Shown here piece by piece: positions 1-7,758 of a stretch of 23,698 nt of DNA; position 1 is the first letter of the stretch; the number at the start of each line of letters is the position of its first letter. The DNA is from Planctomycetota bacterium. Lineage in GTDB: Bacteria; Planctomycetota; SBBH01; JACQRN01. The position numbers and the translations under genes were made by a program. The notes below the pieces were generated by a model. That model was not told where the DNA came from and did no database searches. It was given only the letters and a program-made list of their open reading frames with translations. The stretch is from contig JACQRN010000172.1 in assembly GCA_016206515.1 (NCBI GenBank), positions 1 through 23,698 on the forward strand. Direction: 5' to 3'.

Positions 1-66
1 CCCGAACACCATGTACCCCGCCACCCCCAGGCCCACCAGGACGCCGACGATCGCCGCAGCCTTCAT
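1..66 (-). CDS. N-terminus of a membrane or exported protein (partial)
   Basis: A reading frame starts with ATG at 66 on the minus strand and runs off the left edge, giving 22 codons. A good Shine-Dalgarno sequence (GGGAGGG) lies about 5 bases before the ATG. The encoded peptide begins Met-Lys and is then almost wholly hydrophobic (Ala, Ile, Val, Leu, Gly), as in a signal peptide or N-terminal membrane anchor. The product cannot be named from so little. It is divergent from the gcvT-SHMT fusion gene, with about 150 bases between the starts. Confidence 0.5.
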   Translation of the reverse strand, partial: MKAAAIVGVLVGLGVAGYMVFG

Positions 67-129
67 CGCACCCTCCCATCCCCCGCACGGACGGCGCAAG
101 GAAGGGGCATTCTAAGCGGCCCGCACGAT

Positions 130-185
130 GTTCCTGAATCCCAACTCTCAAAGGAACCGGCGTGATCGCACTTCCCATGGGGAAG
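130..185. repeat. Two inverted repeats upstream of gcvT-SHMT
   Basis: GTTCCT (130-135) pairs with AGGAAC (152-157), and CTTCCC (171-176) pairs with GGGAAG (180-185) around a three-base loop. Both lie upstream of the proposed -10 box at 203-208, so they would be in DNA rather than mRNA and could be operator half-sites. The function is not known. Confidence 0.3.
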
Positions 186-202
186 GGTGTTCATCCCCCC
201 GA

Positions 203-218
203 TATGATGCGTACCCCG
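203..218 (+). promoter_or_regulatory. Probable -10 box placing transcription start at the gcvT-SHMT start codon
   Basis: TATGAT at 203-208 matches five of six bases of the sigma-70 -10 consensus and ends nine bases before the GTG at 218. I see no Shine-Dalgarno sequence before this GTG and no clear -35 box. If transcription starts about seven bases after the hexamer, the mRNA has almost no leader. Confidence 0.4.
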
Positions 219-2869
219 TGTCCGGCACGACCCAGACCCTGCGCCGCACGCCGCTCTACCCGGTCCACTTGCGGCAAGAGGCAAAAATCGCCCCGTTCGG
301 CGGCTGGGAGATGCCGATCCAGTACCCGGAGGGGATCCTCGCCGAGCACCTCCAGACGCGGCGCAGCGGGGGCCTGTTCGACGTCTCCCATATGGGGCGG
401 TTCTGGATCGAGGGGGCCGGCGCGCTCGATTTCCTCCAGTACGCGCTGACCCACAACACCTCGCTCGTTGCGGTCGGACGGGCCCAGTACAACCTCCTGG
501 CCACGCCCGACGGCGGGACGGTGGACGACTGCTACCTCTACCGCCTCGGCGAGACACGCTACCTCCTGGTCGTCAACGCCGCGAACATCGACAAGGACTT
601 CCGCCACCTCGAGGCGATCCGGTCCGAGCGGTTCGCGAAGTCCGCGACGCTCCGCGACGAGACGGACGCCACCGCGATGCTCGCTCTCCAGGGACCGAAG
701 ACGGAGGGGGTGCTGCAGGAGGTCATGGCCCGCCTGAAGGCGAAGGGGACTCTCCCGAAGCGCGGGCGCAACAACCTCTCGACCCTCGCGCTCCCCGACG
801 GAGGTGAGTTCCTCGTGACGCGCACCGGATACACCGGCGAGCCGGTCTGTTTCGAGCTGTTCGTCCCCGCGCGCCACGCCGAGACGCTCTGGCGGGCGAT
901 CCTCGAAACGCAGCCGGGGACGGTGAAACCGGTGGGGCTCGGGGCGCGCAACACGCTCCGCTCGGAGGCGGGGCTTCCGCTCTACGGGGACGAGCTGTCG
1001 GAGAAGATCTCCGGGATCGCCGCGGGGCTCCACGCCCTGGCGATCCGGCTGATCGACAAGCCGGGCGACTTCTGCGGCCGAGAGGCGCTCCTGAAGCAGT
1101 ACCTCGAGGGGCCGCGCGAGCGCGTGATCCCGTTCGTCATGGAGGGGCGCGGGAAGGGAGCACGCGACAACGACCGGGTCTACCTGGGCGCTCGCCGGAT
1201 CGGGCGGGTCACGTCCGCTACGACGGTCCCGTACGAGGCGGACGGCGGCGCGCAAGAGCTCCGGCGCGTCGGGTTCGCCCTGATCCCCCCCACCTGCCGG
1301 ACCGGATTCGCACACGGGGAGGACCGGCGGTTCGGGGACCGGATCGAGATCCGGCGCGAGAAGGACGGTGCCGAGGCGGTTATCGGCGAGGCGGAACTGG
1401 TCGAGGGGTTCGCACGGCTGTCGGCCGACCGCAAGCGCCTGCTTCCGATCCTGTACCCGCCGGCCTGCCCGGAATCCGAGCGCGCCCCTCGCGCCGCCTC
1501 CCTCGCCGCCGACCTCTCCCGCCGCGCCCGGAAGAATCACGACTGGCGCCAGCGCGCCTGCGTCAACCTGATCGCCTCGGAGAACACCCCCTCCGACTTC
1601 GTGCGCGCGCTCCAGTCGCTCGACCCCTCGGGGCGGTACGCCGAGCACCAGCAAGTCGGCCTCGACGAGGTCTACTACTACCAGGGGACCGCTTGGATCC
1701 GCTGGGTCGAGGAGGAGGTCTGCCGCGTCCTGCGGCGCGTCTTCGGGTGCCGCAACGTCGAACCGCGCCCGATCTGTGGCCAGATGGCGAACGAGACCGT
1801 CTTCGAGGCGATGGTGCGGTACCGCGCCTTCAAGAACCGCAAGACCAGCAAGGCCCCCTCGCCGATGCACCGCGTCTTCACGCACTCCCTGGCGCTCGGC
1901 GGGCACCTCTCGTCGCAGCCGGGCGGCGCGCTTTACAACTGGGTAGAAGTCTCGCCCGAGGGGTCCCCCGCGGTCACCCGCTGGCCGGTCCGGAAGGAGT
2001 ACCCGTACGCGATCGACGTCGCGGCGCTCCCGGCGCTGATCGAGAAGCACCGGCCGGACCTGATGGTGCTGGGGAAGAGCATGATCCTGGAGCCGGAACC
2101 CGTGCGCGAGGTCGCCCGGCTGCTCGATTCGTTCGGCCTGGAGGATCGCCCGGTTCTGATGTTCGACATGGCGCACGTCCTGGGTCTGTACGGCCCCGGA
2201 TACCAGCAGCCTCTCGAGGAGGGGGTCGACATCGTCACCGGCTCCACACACAAGACGTTCCCCGGCCCGCAGCGCGGCGTGATCCTTTCCAACCTCGACG
2301 AGTCGTTCGGACGGAGGAAACACCTCTGGCAGTCGATCCGCTCCGCCGCGTTCCCGGGCGCGATGAGCAACCACCACCTCGGGACGCTGCAGGCGCTCCT
2401 GGGGGCCGCCTGCGAGTTCGACGCCTTCGGGCGCGAGTACCAAGCGGCGATCCTGGCGAACGCCAAGGCGTTCGCGCGCTCACTCGCCGACGCGGGGCTC
2501 CAGGTGGAGGGGGACGCCTCGCGCGGGTACACCCAGACCCACCAGGTGCTCGTACGGCTCGGGACGGGGAAGGGGATCGAGGGGGCGCGCCGCCTTGAGG
2601 CGAACGGGATCATCTGCAACTTCCAGGGGCTCCCCGGCGACCCCTCGTTCCAGATCGCCAGCGGCCTGCGCCTGGGGGTCCAGGAGATGACCCGGTACGG
2701 CATGGACGCTCGCGCCTTCGGGGAGCTCTCCGCCCTGATGGCCGACTGCCTCCTGCGGGGGAAGGACGTGAAGGACGCGGTCGCCGCCCTGCGCGGAAGG
2801 TTCCTCGATATGCGCTTCTGCTTCGGACGCGAGCAGGTCGCCGCGGTACTCGAAGCAGCGCGATTGTAA
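218..2869 (+). CDS. Fused aminomethyltransferase (GcvT) and serine hydroxymethyltransferase
   Basis: This 883-aa protein joins two folate enzymes. Residues 1 to about 410 are glycine-cleavage T protein, which takes the aminomethyl group from lipoyl H protein, releases ammonia and forms 5,10-methylene-THF. The signs are FGGWEMPIQYP near the start, LFDVSHMG, GGTVDD with the folate-site Asp near 103, TRTGYTGE and a C-terminal barrel. Residues about 435-883 are a PLP-dependent serine hydroxymethyltransferase, which interconverts serine and glycine using methylene-THF. They show NLIASEN, FDMAH (Asp650, His653), the PLP lysine in STHKTFPGP (Lys679) and the substrate arginine in GLRLG (Arg818). The usual YYGG segment is altered to YYYQG, so this half is a diverged SHMT. 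I chose GTG 218 because family alignment begins there and a -10 box precedes it; the frame is open upstream to an ATG at 128. The other glycine-cleavage genes are not in the window. Confidence 0.9.
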   Translation: MSGTTQTLRRTPLYPVHLRQEAKIAPFGGWEMPIQYPEGILAEHLQTRRSGGLFDVSHMGRFWIEGAGALDFLQYALTHNTSLVAVGRAQYNLLATPDGGTVDDCYLYRLGETRYLLVVNAANIDKDFRHLEAIRSERFAKSATLRDETDATAMLALQGPKTEGVLQEVMARLKAKGTLPKRGRNNLSTLALPDGGEFLVTRTGYTGEPVCFELFVPARHAETLWRAILETQPGTVKPVGLGARNTLRSEAGLPLYGDELSEKISGIAAGLHALAIRLIDKPGDFCGREALLKQYLEGPRERVIPFVMEGRGKGARDNDRVYLGARRIGRVTSATTVPYEADGGAQELRRVGFALIPPTCRTGFAHGEDRRFGDRIEIRREKDGAEAVIGEAELVEGFARLSADRKRLLPILYPPACPESERAPRAASLAADLSRRARKNHDWRQRACVNLIASENTPSDFVRALQSLDPSGRYAEHQQVGLDEVYYYQGTAWIRWVEEEVCRVLRRVFGCRNVEPRPICGQMANETVFEAMVRYRAFKNRKTSKAPSPMHRVFTHSLALGGHLSSQPGGALYNWVEVSPEGSPAVTRWPVRKEYPYAIDVAALPALIEKHRPDLMVLGKSMILEPEPVREVARLLDSFGLEDRPVLMFDMAHVLGLYGPGYQQPLEEGVDIVTGSTHKTFPGPQRGVILSNLDESFGRRKHLWQSIRSAAFPGAMSNHHLGTLQALLGAACEFDAFGREYQAAILANAKAFARSLADAGLQVEGDASRGYTQTHQVLVRLGTGKGIEGARRLEANGIICNFQGLPGDPSFQIASGLRLGVQEMTRYGMDARAFGELSALMADCLLRGKDVKDAVAALRGRFLDMRFCFGREQVAAVLEAARL

Positions 2870-2894
2870 GAGCCGATCCCACGACCTTTGCATC

Positions 2895-2942
2895 ATGTCG
2901 TCCCGAGGAGCCATCGATTAGCACTCGAGCGACGAGGGACCC
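2895..2942 (-). repeat. Dispersed 48-bp repeat, copy A
   Basis: Read on the minus strand, this starts GGGTCCCTCGTCGC and ends GCTCCTCGGGACGACAT. It aligns without gaps to 8504-8551 (37 of 48 identical, including the last 17 bases) and to 8433-8480 on the minus strand (31 of 48). It covers the 3' end and stop codon of the minus-strand gene ending at 2918, so that protein's last residues are repeat-encoded. Confidence 0.7.
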
Positions 2943-3784
2943 GGGTAGAGCCCCTTGCGCCCGATGCGCCACGTCTGGAAGGAGTCCGGGACGTGCAACA
3001 GGGCGATGATGAACGGGATGATCGCGGCATCGTTCTGGGGAGCGCTCAGGATCGCGAACCAGACGATCCCGGCCCCGAGCATCTCCAGGAGTGCGATCCC
3101 GCGATGCCCCAGGTAGAGATCGCCGAGCCCCGGGAAGAGAAGGGACAGAGCCCCCGCCTTCCGCGCGGACTTGAAGCTCCCGCCGCACCCCCCGCACCGG
3201 TCCGGCAACCCCTCCACAACGTCGTAACAGTGCGGGCAGAGATTTTCCTTCCCCGCCGCGGGCCCTTCCGGAACGACGGCACGAGCGTGGTGCGCCACGA
3301 GGAACTTCTGGAAGACCTCCCGGTCCGCCTTCGGGATCCGCAGGAACAGAAGGGTCTTCCCCGTGCGGAGGCGGAGCTTGCATTTGCCCCAGCTCAGGAG
3401 GACCTTCTCGACTTGGTCGTATTGGATCTGGGCGCGAAGGTGCGCCGGCCTGTCGTTGGAGCGGATCTGGATCATCAGGATCCTCTTCGTCGTCAGGACG
3501 AACGCCTGCCGGTTGAGGTAGTACATGACTTGGCCCAGAAAGAGCTCCTCGAAGAACGAGTGCTGCAAACCGGTTGTCACGAAGAAGACCTGTTCCCCCC
3601 CCTCCAGCATGGGTCGGACGGCCGGATCGATCCGTTGCAGAAGCCGGAGTTTCTTCTTGGAGCGGCGACCGGCCCACCACCCCTCCCCCGGGAAGATCCC
3701 CTTCCAGATGTAGGGACAGCCGGTCTCCACACCCTCCTGCAGCAGTTCCTTGAAATCGCGGACATCGTGCAACGTCGCGGCCAT
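2918..3784 (-). CDS. Membrane protein with PH-like domain, zinc ribbon and TM2-like segment
   Basis: The protein has 288 aa and starts at ATG 3784 behind a near-perfect Shine-Dalgarno sequence (AAGGAGG). Residues about 64-165 look like a bacterial PH-like domain: VFFVTTG, then FVLTTKRILMI, QIQYDQVEKVLLS and a basic strand. Residues 183-200 form a zinc ribbon with CPHC and CGGC pairs. Residues about 210-270 are hydrophobic with a TM2-like core (LFPGLGDLYLGHRGIALL), then a second membrane segment. It is therefore probably an inner-membrane protein with a cytoplasmic N-terminal part. The function is unknown. The last residues (about PSSLEC) fall within a dispersed repeat, so the original C-terminus may have been replaced. 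It faces the gcvT-SHMT gene tail to tail and is divergent from serA. Confidence 0.8.
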   Translation of the reverse strand: MAATLHDVRDFKELLQEGVETGCPYIWKGIFPGEGWWAGRRSKKKLRLLQRIDPAVRPMLEGGEQVFFVTTGLQHSFFEELFLGQVMYYLNRQAFVLTTKRILMIQIRSNDRPAHLRAQIQYDQVEKVLLSWGKCKLRLRTGKTLLFLRIPKADREVFQKFLVAHHARAVVPEGPAAGKENLCPHCYDVVEGLPDRCGGCGGSFKSARKAGALSLLFPGLGDLYLGHRGIALLEMLGAGIVWFAILSAPQNDAAIIPFIIALLHVPDSFQTWRIGRKGLYPGPSSLEC

Positions 3785-3895
3785 GCCCCCTCCTTGCCGG
3801 GCCGGATTCCACCATGCCGAGGACGTGCGCACAAGCCGACGGAGCCTGGATTCTCTCTTCCCGAACCCCTTCAATACGCCGGAAGGGAGACCGAC

Positions 3896-5101
3896 ATGCG
3901 CGTATTCGTCGCCGACAAGTTCGAGGATGCGGGGATCGAGGGGCTCAAGTCGCTCGGGTGCGAGGTCGCCTACGAGGCGGCGCTCAAGGGGGACGCGCTG
4001 GCGAAGGCCGTGCGCGACAGCGCCCCGGAGGTCCTGATCGTCCGCTCCACGCAGGCGCCGCGCGGGCTTCTCGAAGCCTCGCCGTCCCTGGAGCTCGTCG
4101 TCCGCGCCGGGGCGGGGGTCAACACGATCGACGTGGCGGCCGCCTCGGCCCTGGGCGTCTACGTCGCCAACTGCCCCGGGAAGAACTCGATCGCCGTGGC
4201 GGAGCTCGCCTTCGGCCTGCTCCTCTCCCTCGACCGCCGGATCCCGGAGAACGTCTCCTCCCTCAAGGAGAAGAAGTGGAACAAAAAGGAGTTCTCGAAG
4301 GCGCGCGGTCTCCACGGCCGGACGCTGGGGGTGATCGGCCTCGGGCAGATCGGCCAGGAGATGGCGCTCCGCGCGCGGGCGTTCGGGATGAAGGTAGTCG
4401 GCTGGAGCCGGTCGCTCACCCCCGAGAAGGCGGCCGAACTGGGGATCACGCGCGCCGCCTCGCCCGAGGACGTCGCGCGCGTCTCGGACGCGGTGTCGGT
4501 CCACGTGGCCGCCGCCCAGTCGACGAAGGGGCTGTGCGGGAAGCGGTTCTTCACCGCGATGAAGGAAGGGACGATCTTCCTCAACACCGCGCGCGCCGAT
4601 GTGGTCGATGAGGCGGCCCTGATCGAGGCGGTCCGCACGAAGGGGGTCCGCGCCGGGCTCGACGTCTTCACGGGGGAGCCCGCCGAGGGGACGGGGACGT
4701 GCGACGTGGAGCTCTCCCGCACCCCGGGCGTCTACGTTACCCACCACATCGGGGCGTCCACCGACCAGGCACAGATGGCGATCGCGCAGGAGACGGTGCG
4801 GATCGTCCGCGTCTACCGCGAGACGGGCGAGGTCCCCAACTGCGTGAACCTGCGCACGAAATCGAAGGCATCGCACATGCTCGTGGTGCGCCACCGCGAC
4901 CGGGTCGGGGTCCTCGCCGCGATCCTCGACGTCCTGCGCGCCTCCGAGATCAACGTCCAGGAGATGGAGAACGTCCTGTTCGAGGGGGGCGACTCCGCCT
5001 GCGCGCGGATCCGTGTCGACCGGGAGGTTCCGGCCGCGGCGGTGGAGAGGATCCGGGAATCCCATGCCGAGATCCTCGCCGTACGGGCGATCCGCCTGTA
5101 A
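3896..5101 (+). CDS. serA: D-3-phosphoglycerate dehydrogenase with C-terminal ACT domain
   Basis: This 401-aa enzyme oxidises 3-phosphoglycerate to 3-phosphohydroxypyruvate with NAD, the first step of serine synthesis. The substrate domain is split around a Rossmann fold at about 100-285, with TLGVIGLGQIGQEMA as the NAD-binding glycine motif at 143-157. The catalytic residues of the D-2-hydroxyacid dehydrogenase family are visible: Arg233 in TARAD, Glu261 in GEP and His284 in HHIGAST. Residues about 327-401 form an ACT domain (HRDRVGVLAAIL), which in this family usually binds serine for feedback inhibition. The longer intervening domain of some SerA proteins is missing. ATG 3896 has a purine-rich Shine-Dalgarno region (GGAAGGGAGA). 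The frame is open far upstream, but homology starts here. Closeness to the gcvT-SHMT fusion puts serine synthesis and glycine-serine exchange side by side. Confidence 0.93.
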   Translation: MRVFVADKFEDAGIEGLKSLGCEVAYEAALKGDALAKAVRDSAPEVLIVRSTQAPRGLLEASPSLELVVRAGAGVNTIDVAAASALGVYVANCPGKNSIAVAELAFGLLLSLDRRIPENVSSLKEKKWNKKEFSKARGLHGRTLGVIGLGQIGQEMALRARAFGMKVVGWSRSLTPEKAAELGITRAASPEDVARVSDAVSVHVAAAQSTKGLCGKRFFTAMKEGTIFLNTARADVVDEAALIEAVRTKGVRAGLDVFTGEPAEGTGTCDVELSRTPGVYVTHHIGASTDQAQMAIAQETVRIVRVYRETGEVPNCVNLRTKSKASHMLVVRHRDRVGVLAAILDVLRASEINVQEMENVLFEGGDSACARIRVDREVPAAAVERIRESHAEILAVRAIRL

Positions 5102-5107
5102 GGGCGC

Positions 5108-5494
5108 CTACGGTCGGATCACCGGAAACTTCATCTTCCGGGCCGCACCGGCAAGACGCTCGTCGTAGGTGGCGACGCGGATGGCCGGGTCCCGCTCGCG
5201 CAGGAAATCGGCGGTCGCCAGATGCAGGGCATCGAGCGTTCGCATCGGGGAGGGGAACGGCTCCAGGGCCCTGGCGAGCACTTGTGGGGCGAGTTCCGCG
5301 AGCGCCAGGCGTCCCAGGAGGGCGCGCGCCGCCTCGCCGTGAGACCCCTCCAGGCGCCTGGCGTGGAGCCGGTTCCAGGTCTCGTACTCGGCGAGCCGGC
5401 TCGACACCAGGGACTCCCCCCAGAAGGTGTCCGGCGGAGCCTGCCCCTCCGCCAGGAGCCGGGCCAGGAGCACCGACGTGTCGACGTAGATCAA
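5108..5494 (-). CDS. vapC: VapC-type PIN-domain ribonuclease toxin
   Basis: This 128-aa protein has the length and acidic residues of a PIN-domain toxin: Asp5 in YVDTSVLLA, Glu36 or Glu38 in RLAEYETW, Asp88 in RTLDALHLATA and Asp111 in VATYDERLAGAA. Such proteins bind Mg or Mn and cut RNA, often tRNA. The start is TTG, and TTG overlaps the antitoxin stop as TTGA, a coupling typical of toxin-antitoxin operons. It ends seven bases from the serA stop, so the two units converge. The RNA target cannot be read from the sequence. Confidence 0.88.
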   Translation of the reverse strand: MIYVDTSVLLARLLAEGQAPPDTFWGESLVSSRLAEYETWNRLHARRLEGSHGEAARALLGRLALAELAPQVLARALEPFPSPMRTLDALHLATADFLRERDPAIRVATYDERLAGAARKMKFPVIRP

Positions 5495-5781
5495 CGGCCG
5501 TCCCGGTCCCTGGCGAGATCCTCAAGGATCTCGTCCAGGGGCGCCACGGGGATCCGGGGGGGCAGGACGCCCGCGCGAAGCGCCGGCAGCGAAACCCATC
5601 CCTGCCGGACCGCCTCCGCGAGCAGGGCGTCGTGCACATCCCCGGCGCGCCCGTGCCTCGGGGGACAGAGTTCCGCCACGACCCGATCCCGTTCGGTCAC
5701 CAGGACCGTCTCTCCGGCCGACGCGAGGCGCACGTATTCGCTGAGACGATCCTTGAGATTCCGGATGCCGACGGACCTCAC
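5491..5781 (-). CDS. Phd/YefM-type antitoxin
   Basis: The protein has 96 aa when started at GTG 5781. Its N-terminus (VGIRNLKDRLSEYVRLASAG, then ETVLVTERDRVVAEL) is a classic Phd/YefM DNA-binding and dimerisation fold. The C-terminal half should wrap the toxin; it is acidic at the end (LDEILEDLARD). The chosen GTG fits the family start, lacks a Shine-Dalgarno sequence and sits six bases after a -10 box. The complex with the PIN toxin probably represses its own promoter, as is usual for this family. Confidence 0.85.
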   Translation of the reverse strand: MRSVGIRNLKDRLSEYVRLASAGETVLVTERDRVVAELCPPRHGRAGDVHDALLAEAVRQGWVSLPALRAGVLPPRIPVAPLDEILEDLARDRDGR

Positions 5782-5816
5782 GAACGTAATGTAGCCGCAT
5801 GTAGCATCATATTCAA
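5782..5816 (-). promoter_or_regulatory. Promoter of the toxin-antitoxin operon
   Basis: On the minus strand TTGAAT (5816-5811) and TACATT (5793-5788) are exactly 17 bases apart, four of six matches each to the -35 and -10 consensus. The -10 box ends six bases before the GTG start, so the transcript is expected to begin at or near that codon. Confidence 0.5.
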
Positions 5817-5853
5817 ATCCGATCTCCCCTCCGTGCGACCTATGCCCAACCCC

Positions 5854-5893
5854 TTGACCATCCCCCCTGCCGGGCCCATGCTCCCAAGGGAGG
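5854..5893 (+). promoter_or_regulatory. Possible nadA promoter
   Basis: TTGACC at 5854-5859 and CATGCT at 5877-5882 are 17 bases apart. The first matches five of six -35 bases, the second only three of six -10 bases. A purine tract, AAGGGAGG, abuts the ATG at 5894 with no spacer, so it is badly placed as a ribosome binding site. Confidence 0.3.
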
Positions 5894-6853
5894 ATGATCC
5901 AGACCACGGACCGTAGCGCCCCGGAGGGGATCGACGCGGCGATCGCGCGCGTGACGGCGCTCAAGCGCGAGAGGGACGCGTTCCTCCTGTGCCACAACTA
6001 CCAGGCGCAGGAGGTCAAGCGGGTCGCCGACGCGATCGGCGACTCGTTCCAGCTCTCCGCGCGCGCCCGGACCGTCCCGGCAAAGTGGATCGTCTTCTGC
6101 GGGGTCCGGTTCATGGCCGAGACCGCCAAGCTCCTGAACCCCTCCAAACGGGTGATCCTCCCCGAGTCGAAGGCGGGATGCGACCTGGCCGACAGCATCG
6201 GGCCCGAGGGACTGCGGGCGCTGAAGACGCAGCACCCCCGCGCGCGCGTCGTGATGTACATCAACTCCAACGTCGAGGTGAAGGCGCTCTCGGACGCGAT
6301 CTGCACCTCCTCGAACGCCCTGAAGGTGGTCGAGGCGATGGACTCCGAGGAGGTGATCTTCGGCCCCGACCGGAACCTTGCCGCGCATGTCGCCAAACAA
6401 ACGTCGAAGCGAGTGATCCCGTGGGCCGGGTCGTGCCCGATCCACGAGGTGTTCACCCTCCCGATGCTCCAGCGCGCGCGGAAGAACGTCCCCGACGCGT
6501 GCGTCATCGTGCATCCGGAGTGCCCGAGCGACGTGCAGGAGGAGGCGGACGAGGTGCTTTCCACCTCCCAGATGATCGAGACGGTCGGACGGATGAAGGC
6601 GCGCCGGTTCCTGATCGGTACCGAGATCGGGCTCATCGAGCAGTTGCGCGAACTCCACCCCGACCGCGAGTTCTGGCCGGTGTACGAGCACAAGTCGTGC
6701 GACGAGGCGTGCGCCTGCCCGCACATGAAGATCACGGGGTTGCACTCGGTCCTGCGCGCGCTCGATACCGGCAAGGAGGCGATCACGATCCCCGAGGCGC
6801 ACCGCGCGGGTGCGCTGCGCGCGGTCGAGAGGATGCTGGAGATTGGGAAATGA
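5894..6853 (+). CDS. nadA: Quinolinate synthase A
   Basis: This 319-aa enzyme condenses iminoaspartate with dihydroxyacetone phosphate to quinolinate, a step of de novo NAD synthesis. Its three-layer fold carries one [4Fe-4S] cluster on three cysteines; the best candidates are Cys96 (KAGCDLADS), Cys210 (VHPECPSDV) and Cys275 (CACPHMK). Other family landmarks are LLCHNYQ near 31-37, FMAETAKLLNP near 73-83, INSNVEVKA, and WAGSCPIHE. The length fits the compact NadA type. ATG 5894 is the family start; its Shine-Dalgarno-like tract touches the start codon, which is unusual. nadB and nadC are not in the window. An NAD-kinase-like gene follows 20 bases downstream, so the pair may serve NAD and then NADP supply. 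Confidence 0.95.
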   Translation: MIQTTDRSAPEGIDAAIARVTALKRERDAFLLCHNYQAQEVKRVADAIGDSFQLSARARTVPAKWIVFCGVRFMAETAKLLNPSKRVILPESKAGCDLADSIGPEGLRALKTQHPRARVVMYINSNVEVKALSDAICTSSNALKVVEAMDSEEVIFGPDRNLAAHVAKQTSKRVIPWAGSCPIHEVFTLPMLQRARKNVPDACVIVHPECPSDVQEEADEVLSTSQMIETVGRMKARRFLIGTEIGLIEQLRELHPDREFWPVYEHKSCDEACACPHMKITGLHSVLRALDTGKEAITIPEAHRAGALRAVERMLEIGK

Positions 6854-6873
6854 GGAGCAAGGAGTCAGAAGTC
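6853..6873. repeat. Array of three 7-bp units before the NAD-kinase-like gene
   Basis: AGGAGCA, AGGAGTC and AGAAGTC follow each other directly and end at the base before ATG 6874. The AAGGAG used as Shine-Dalgarno sequence lies across the first two units. Confidence 0.5.
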
Positions 6874-7755
6874 ATGCCCCTCTTCGACCTATCCAAGTCC
6901 CTCCTCGTCCCCAAGCCGTCGAAGTACGAATACGACCTCGCGCGCCTGGGGCTGACCCACGAGACGCTCCTGGGGCACTACCGCCGGGAGAACGCCGACC
7001 GGATCCTGGAGTCCCACCGCCGGCAGAGGGGGATGCGCGCTCGCGCGAGGGCGCTGCTGCCGGAGGCGCGCCTCGTCGAGCGCGAGCGCGTGACCGCCTC
7101 CGACGTCCGAGCGGCATCGCTCGTCGTATCGCTCGGCGGGGACAACCACTTCATCTACCTGTCCCACCTCTGTGTGGAGACGCCGCTGTTGGGGATCAAG
7201 TCGGACTCCCTGCGCAGCCACGGCGGGCTCCTGCCGGTCGACGAGGCGAACCTCGACGAGGCCGTCGCCTCCCTGCGCGAGGGGCGCGTCGCCGTGGAGC
7301 GGTGGACCCGCATCGAGGCGCGCGTCGACGGGGCCGAGGCACCTCCCGCCGCGAGCGAGATCTTCCTCGGCGAGGAACGAAGGCGAGATATTTCACGCCA
7401 CGTCCTCGTCCCCCCCGGACTTCCCGACACGGGCGGAGAGGAGCAGAAGGGGTCCGGCCTCCTCGTCACGACCGGCGCGGGCTCGACCGGTTTCGCCGGG
7501 TGCTATCTGGCGCCGTTCGACCGCCAGGCACCCGAGGCGCGCTGGGTCCTGACCGAGCCGTTCCCGCGTAACACCGCGTACCGCGCCCGCGAGGGGACTC
7601 TGCGCCGGGGCGAGACCCTCACCGTCCGCTCCCGCAACGACGCCTCCGGCGTCCTCACCTGCGACTGCCTGAAGGACATCCCGTTCCCGTACGCCGCCGT
7701 CGCGACGGTCCGCCTGTCGGACCGACCGCTGAACGTCGTGCGGCCGGCGACGTAG
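6874..7755 (+). CDS. Divergent NAD kinase-like protein
   Basis: The 293-aa protein shows the skeleton of the NAD kinase/diacylglycerol kinase superfamily: a GGDN loop at 88-91 in VVSLGGDNHF where NAD kinases have GGDG, GIKSD at 107-111, SEIFLGE where NAD kinases have an Asn-Glu pair, and a glycine-rich TTGAGSTGF at 199-207 like the TGSTAY motif. The expected role is ATP-dependent phosphorylation of NAD to NADP, supported by nadA 20 bases upstream. The changed motifs leave room for another nucleotide substrate. I chose ATG 6874, nine bases after AAGGAG. An in-frame ATG at 6850 would overlap the nadA stop as ATGA and add eight residues encoded by the 7-bp repeat array. Confidence 0.7.
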   Translation: MPLFDLSKSLLVPKPSKYEYDLARLGLTHETLLGHYRRENADRILESHRRQRGMRARARALLPEARLVERERVTASDVRAASLVVSLGGDNHFIYLSHLCVETPLLGIKSDSLRSHGGLLPVDEANLDEAVASLREGRVAVERWTRIEARVDGAEAPPAASEIFLGEERRRDISRHVLVPPGLPDTGGEEQKGSGLLVTTGAGSTGFAGCYLAPFDRQAPEARWVLTEPFPRNTAYRAREGTLRRGETLTVRSRNDASGVLTCDCLKDIPFPYAAVATVRLSDRPLNVVRPAT

Positions 7756-7758
7756 GGG

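Noticed and set aside
67..217. Possible glycine riboswitch before gcvT-SHMT
   Set aside because: The -10 box at 203-208 leaves no leader for an aptamer, and I see no tandem glycine-aptamer core. The inverted repeats there lie upstream of the expected transcript start.
191..2443. Long minus-strand open frame of 750 codons opposite gcvT-SHMT
   Set aside because: It is a high-GC shadow frame: Arg-, Pro- and Gly-rich, with no domain, while the plus strand has clear enzyme motifs.
2881..2901. ACGAC/GTCGT stem as terminator between gcvT-SHMT and the facing gene
   Set aside because: Only five base pairs with an 11-base loop and no T-run on either strand; the right arm is part of repeat copy A.
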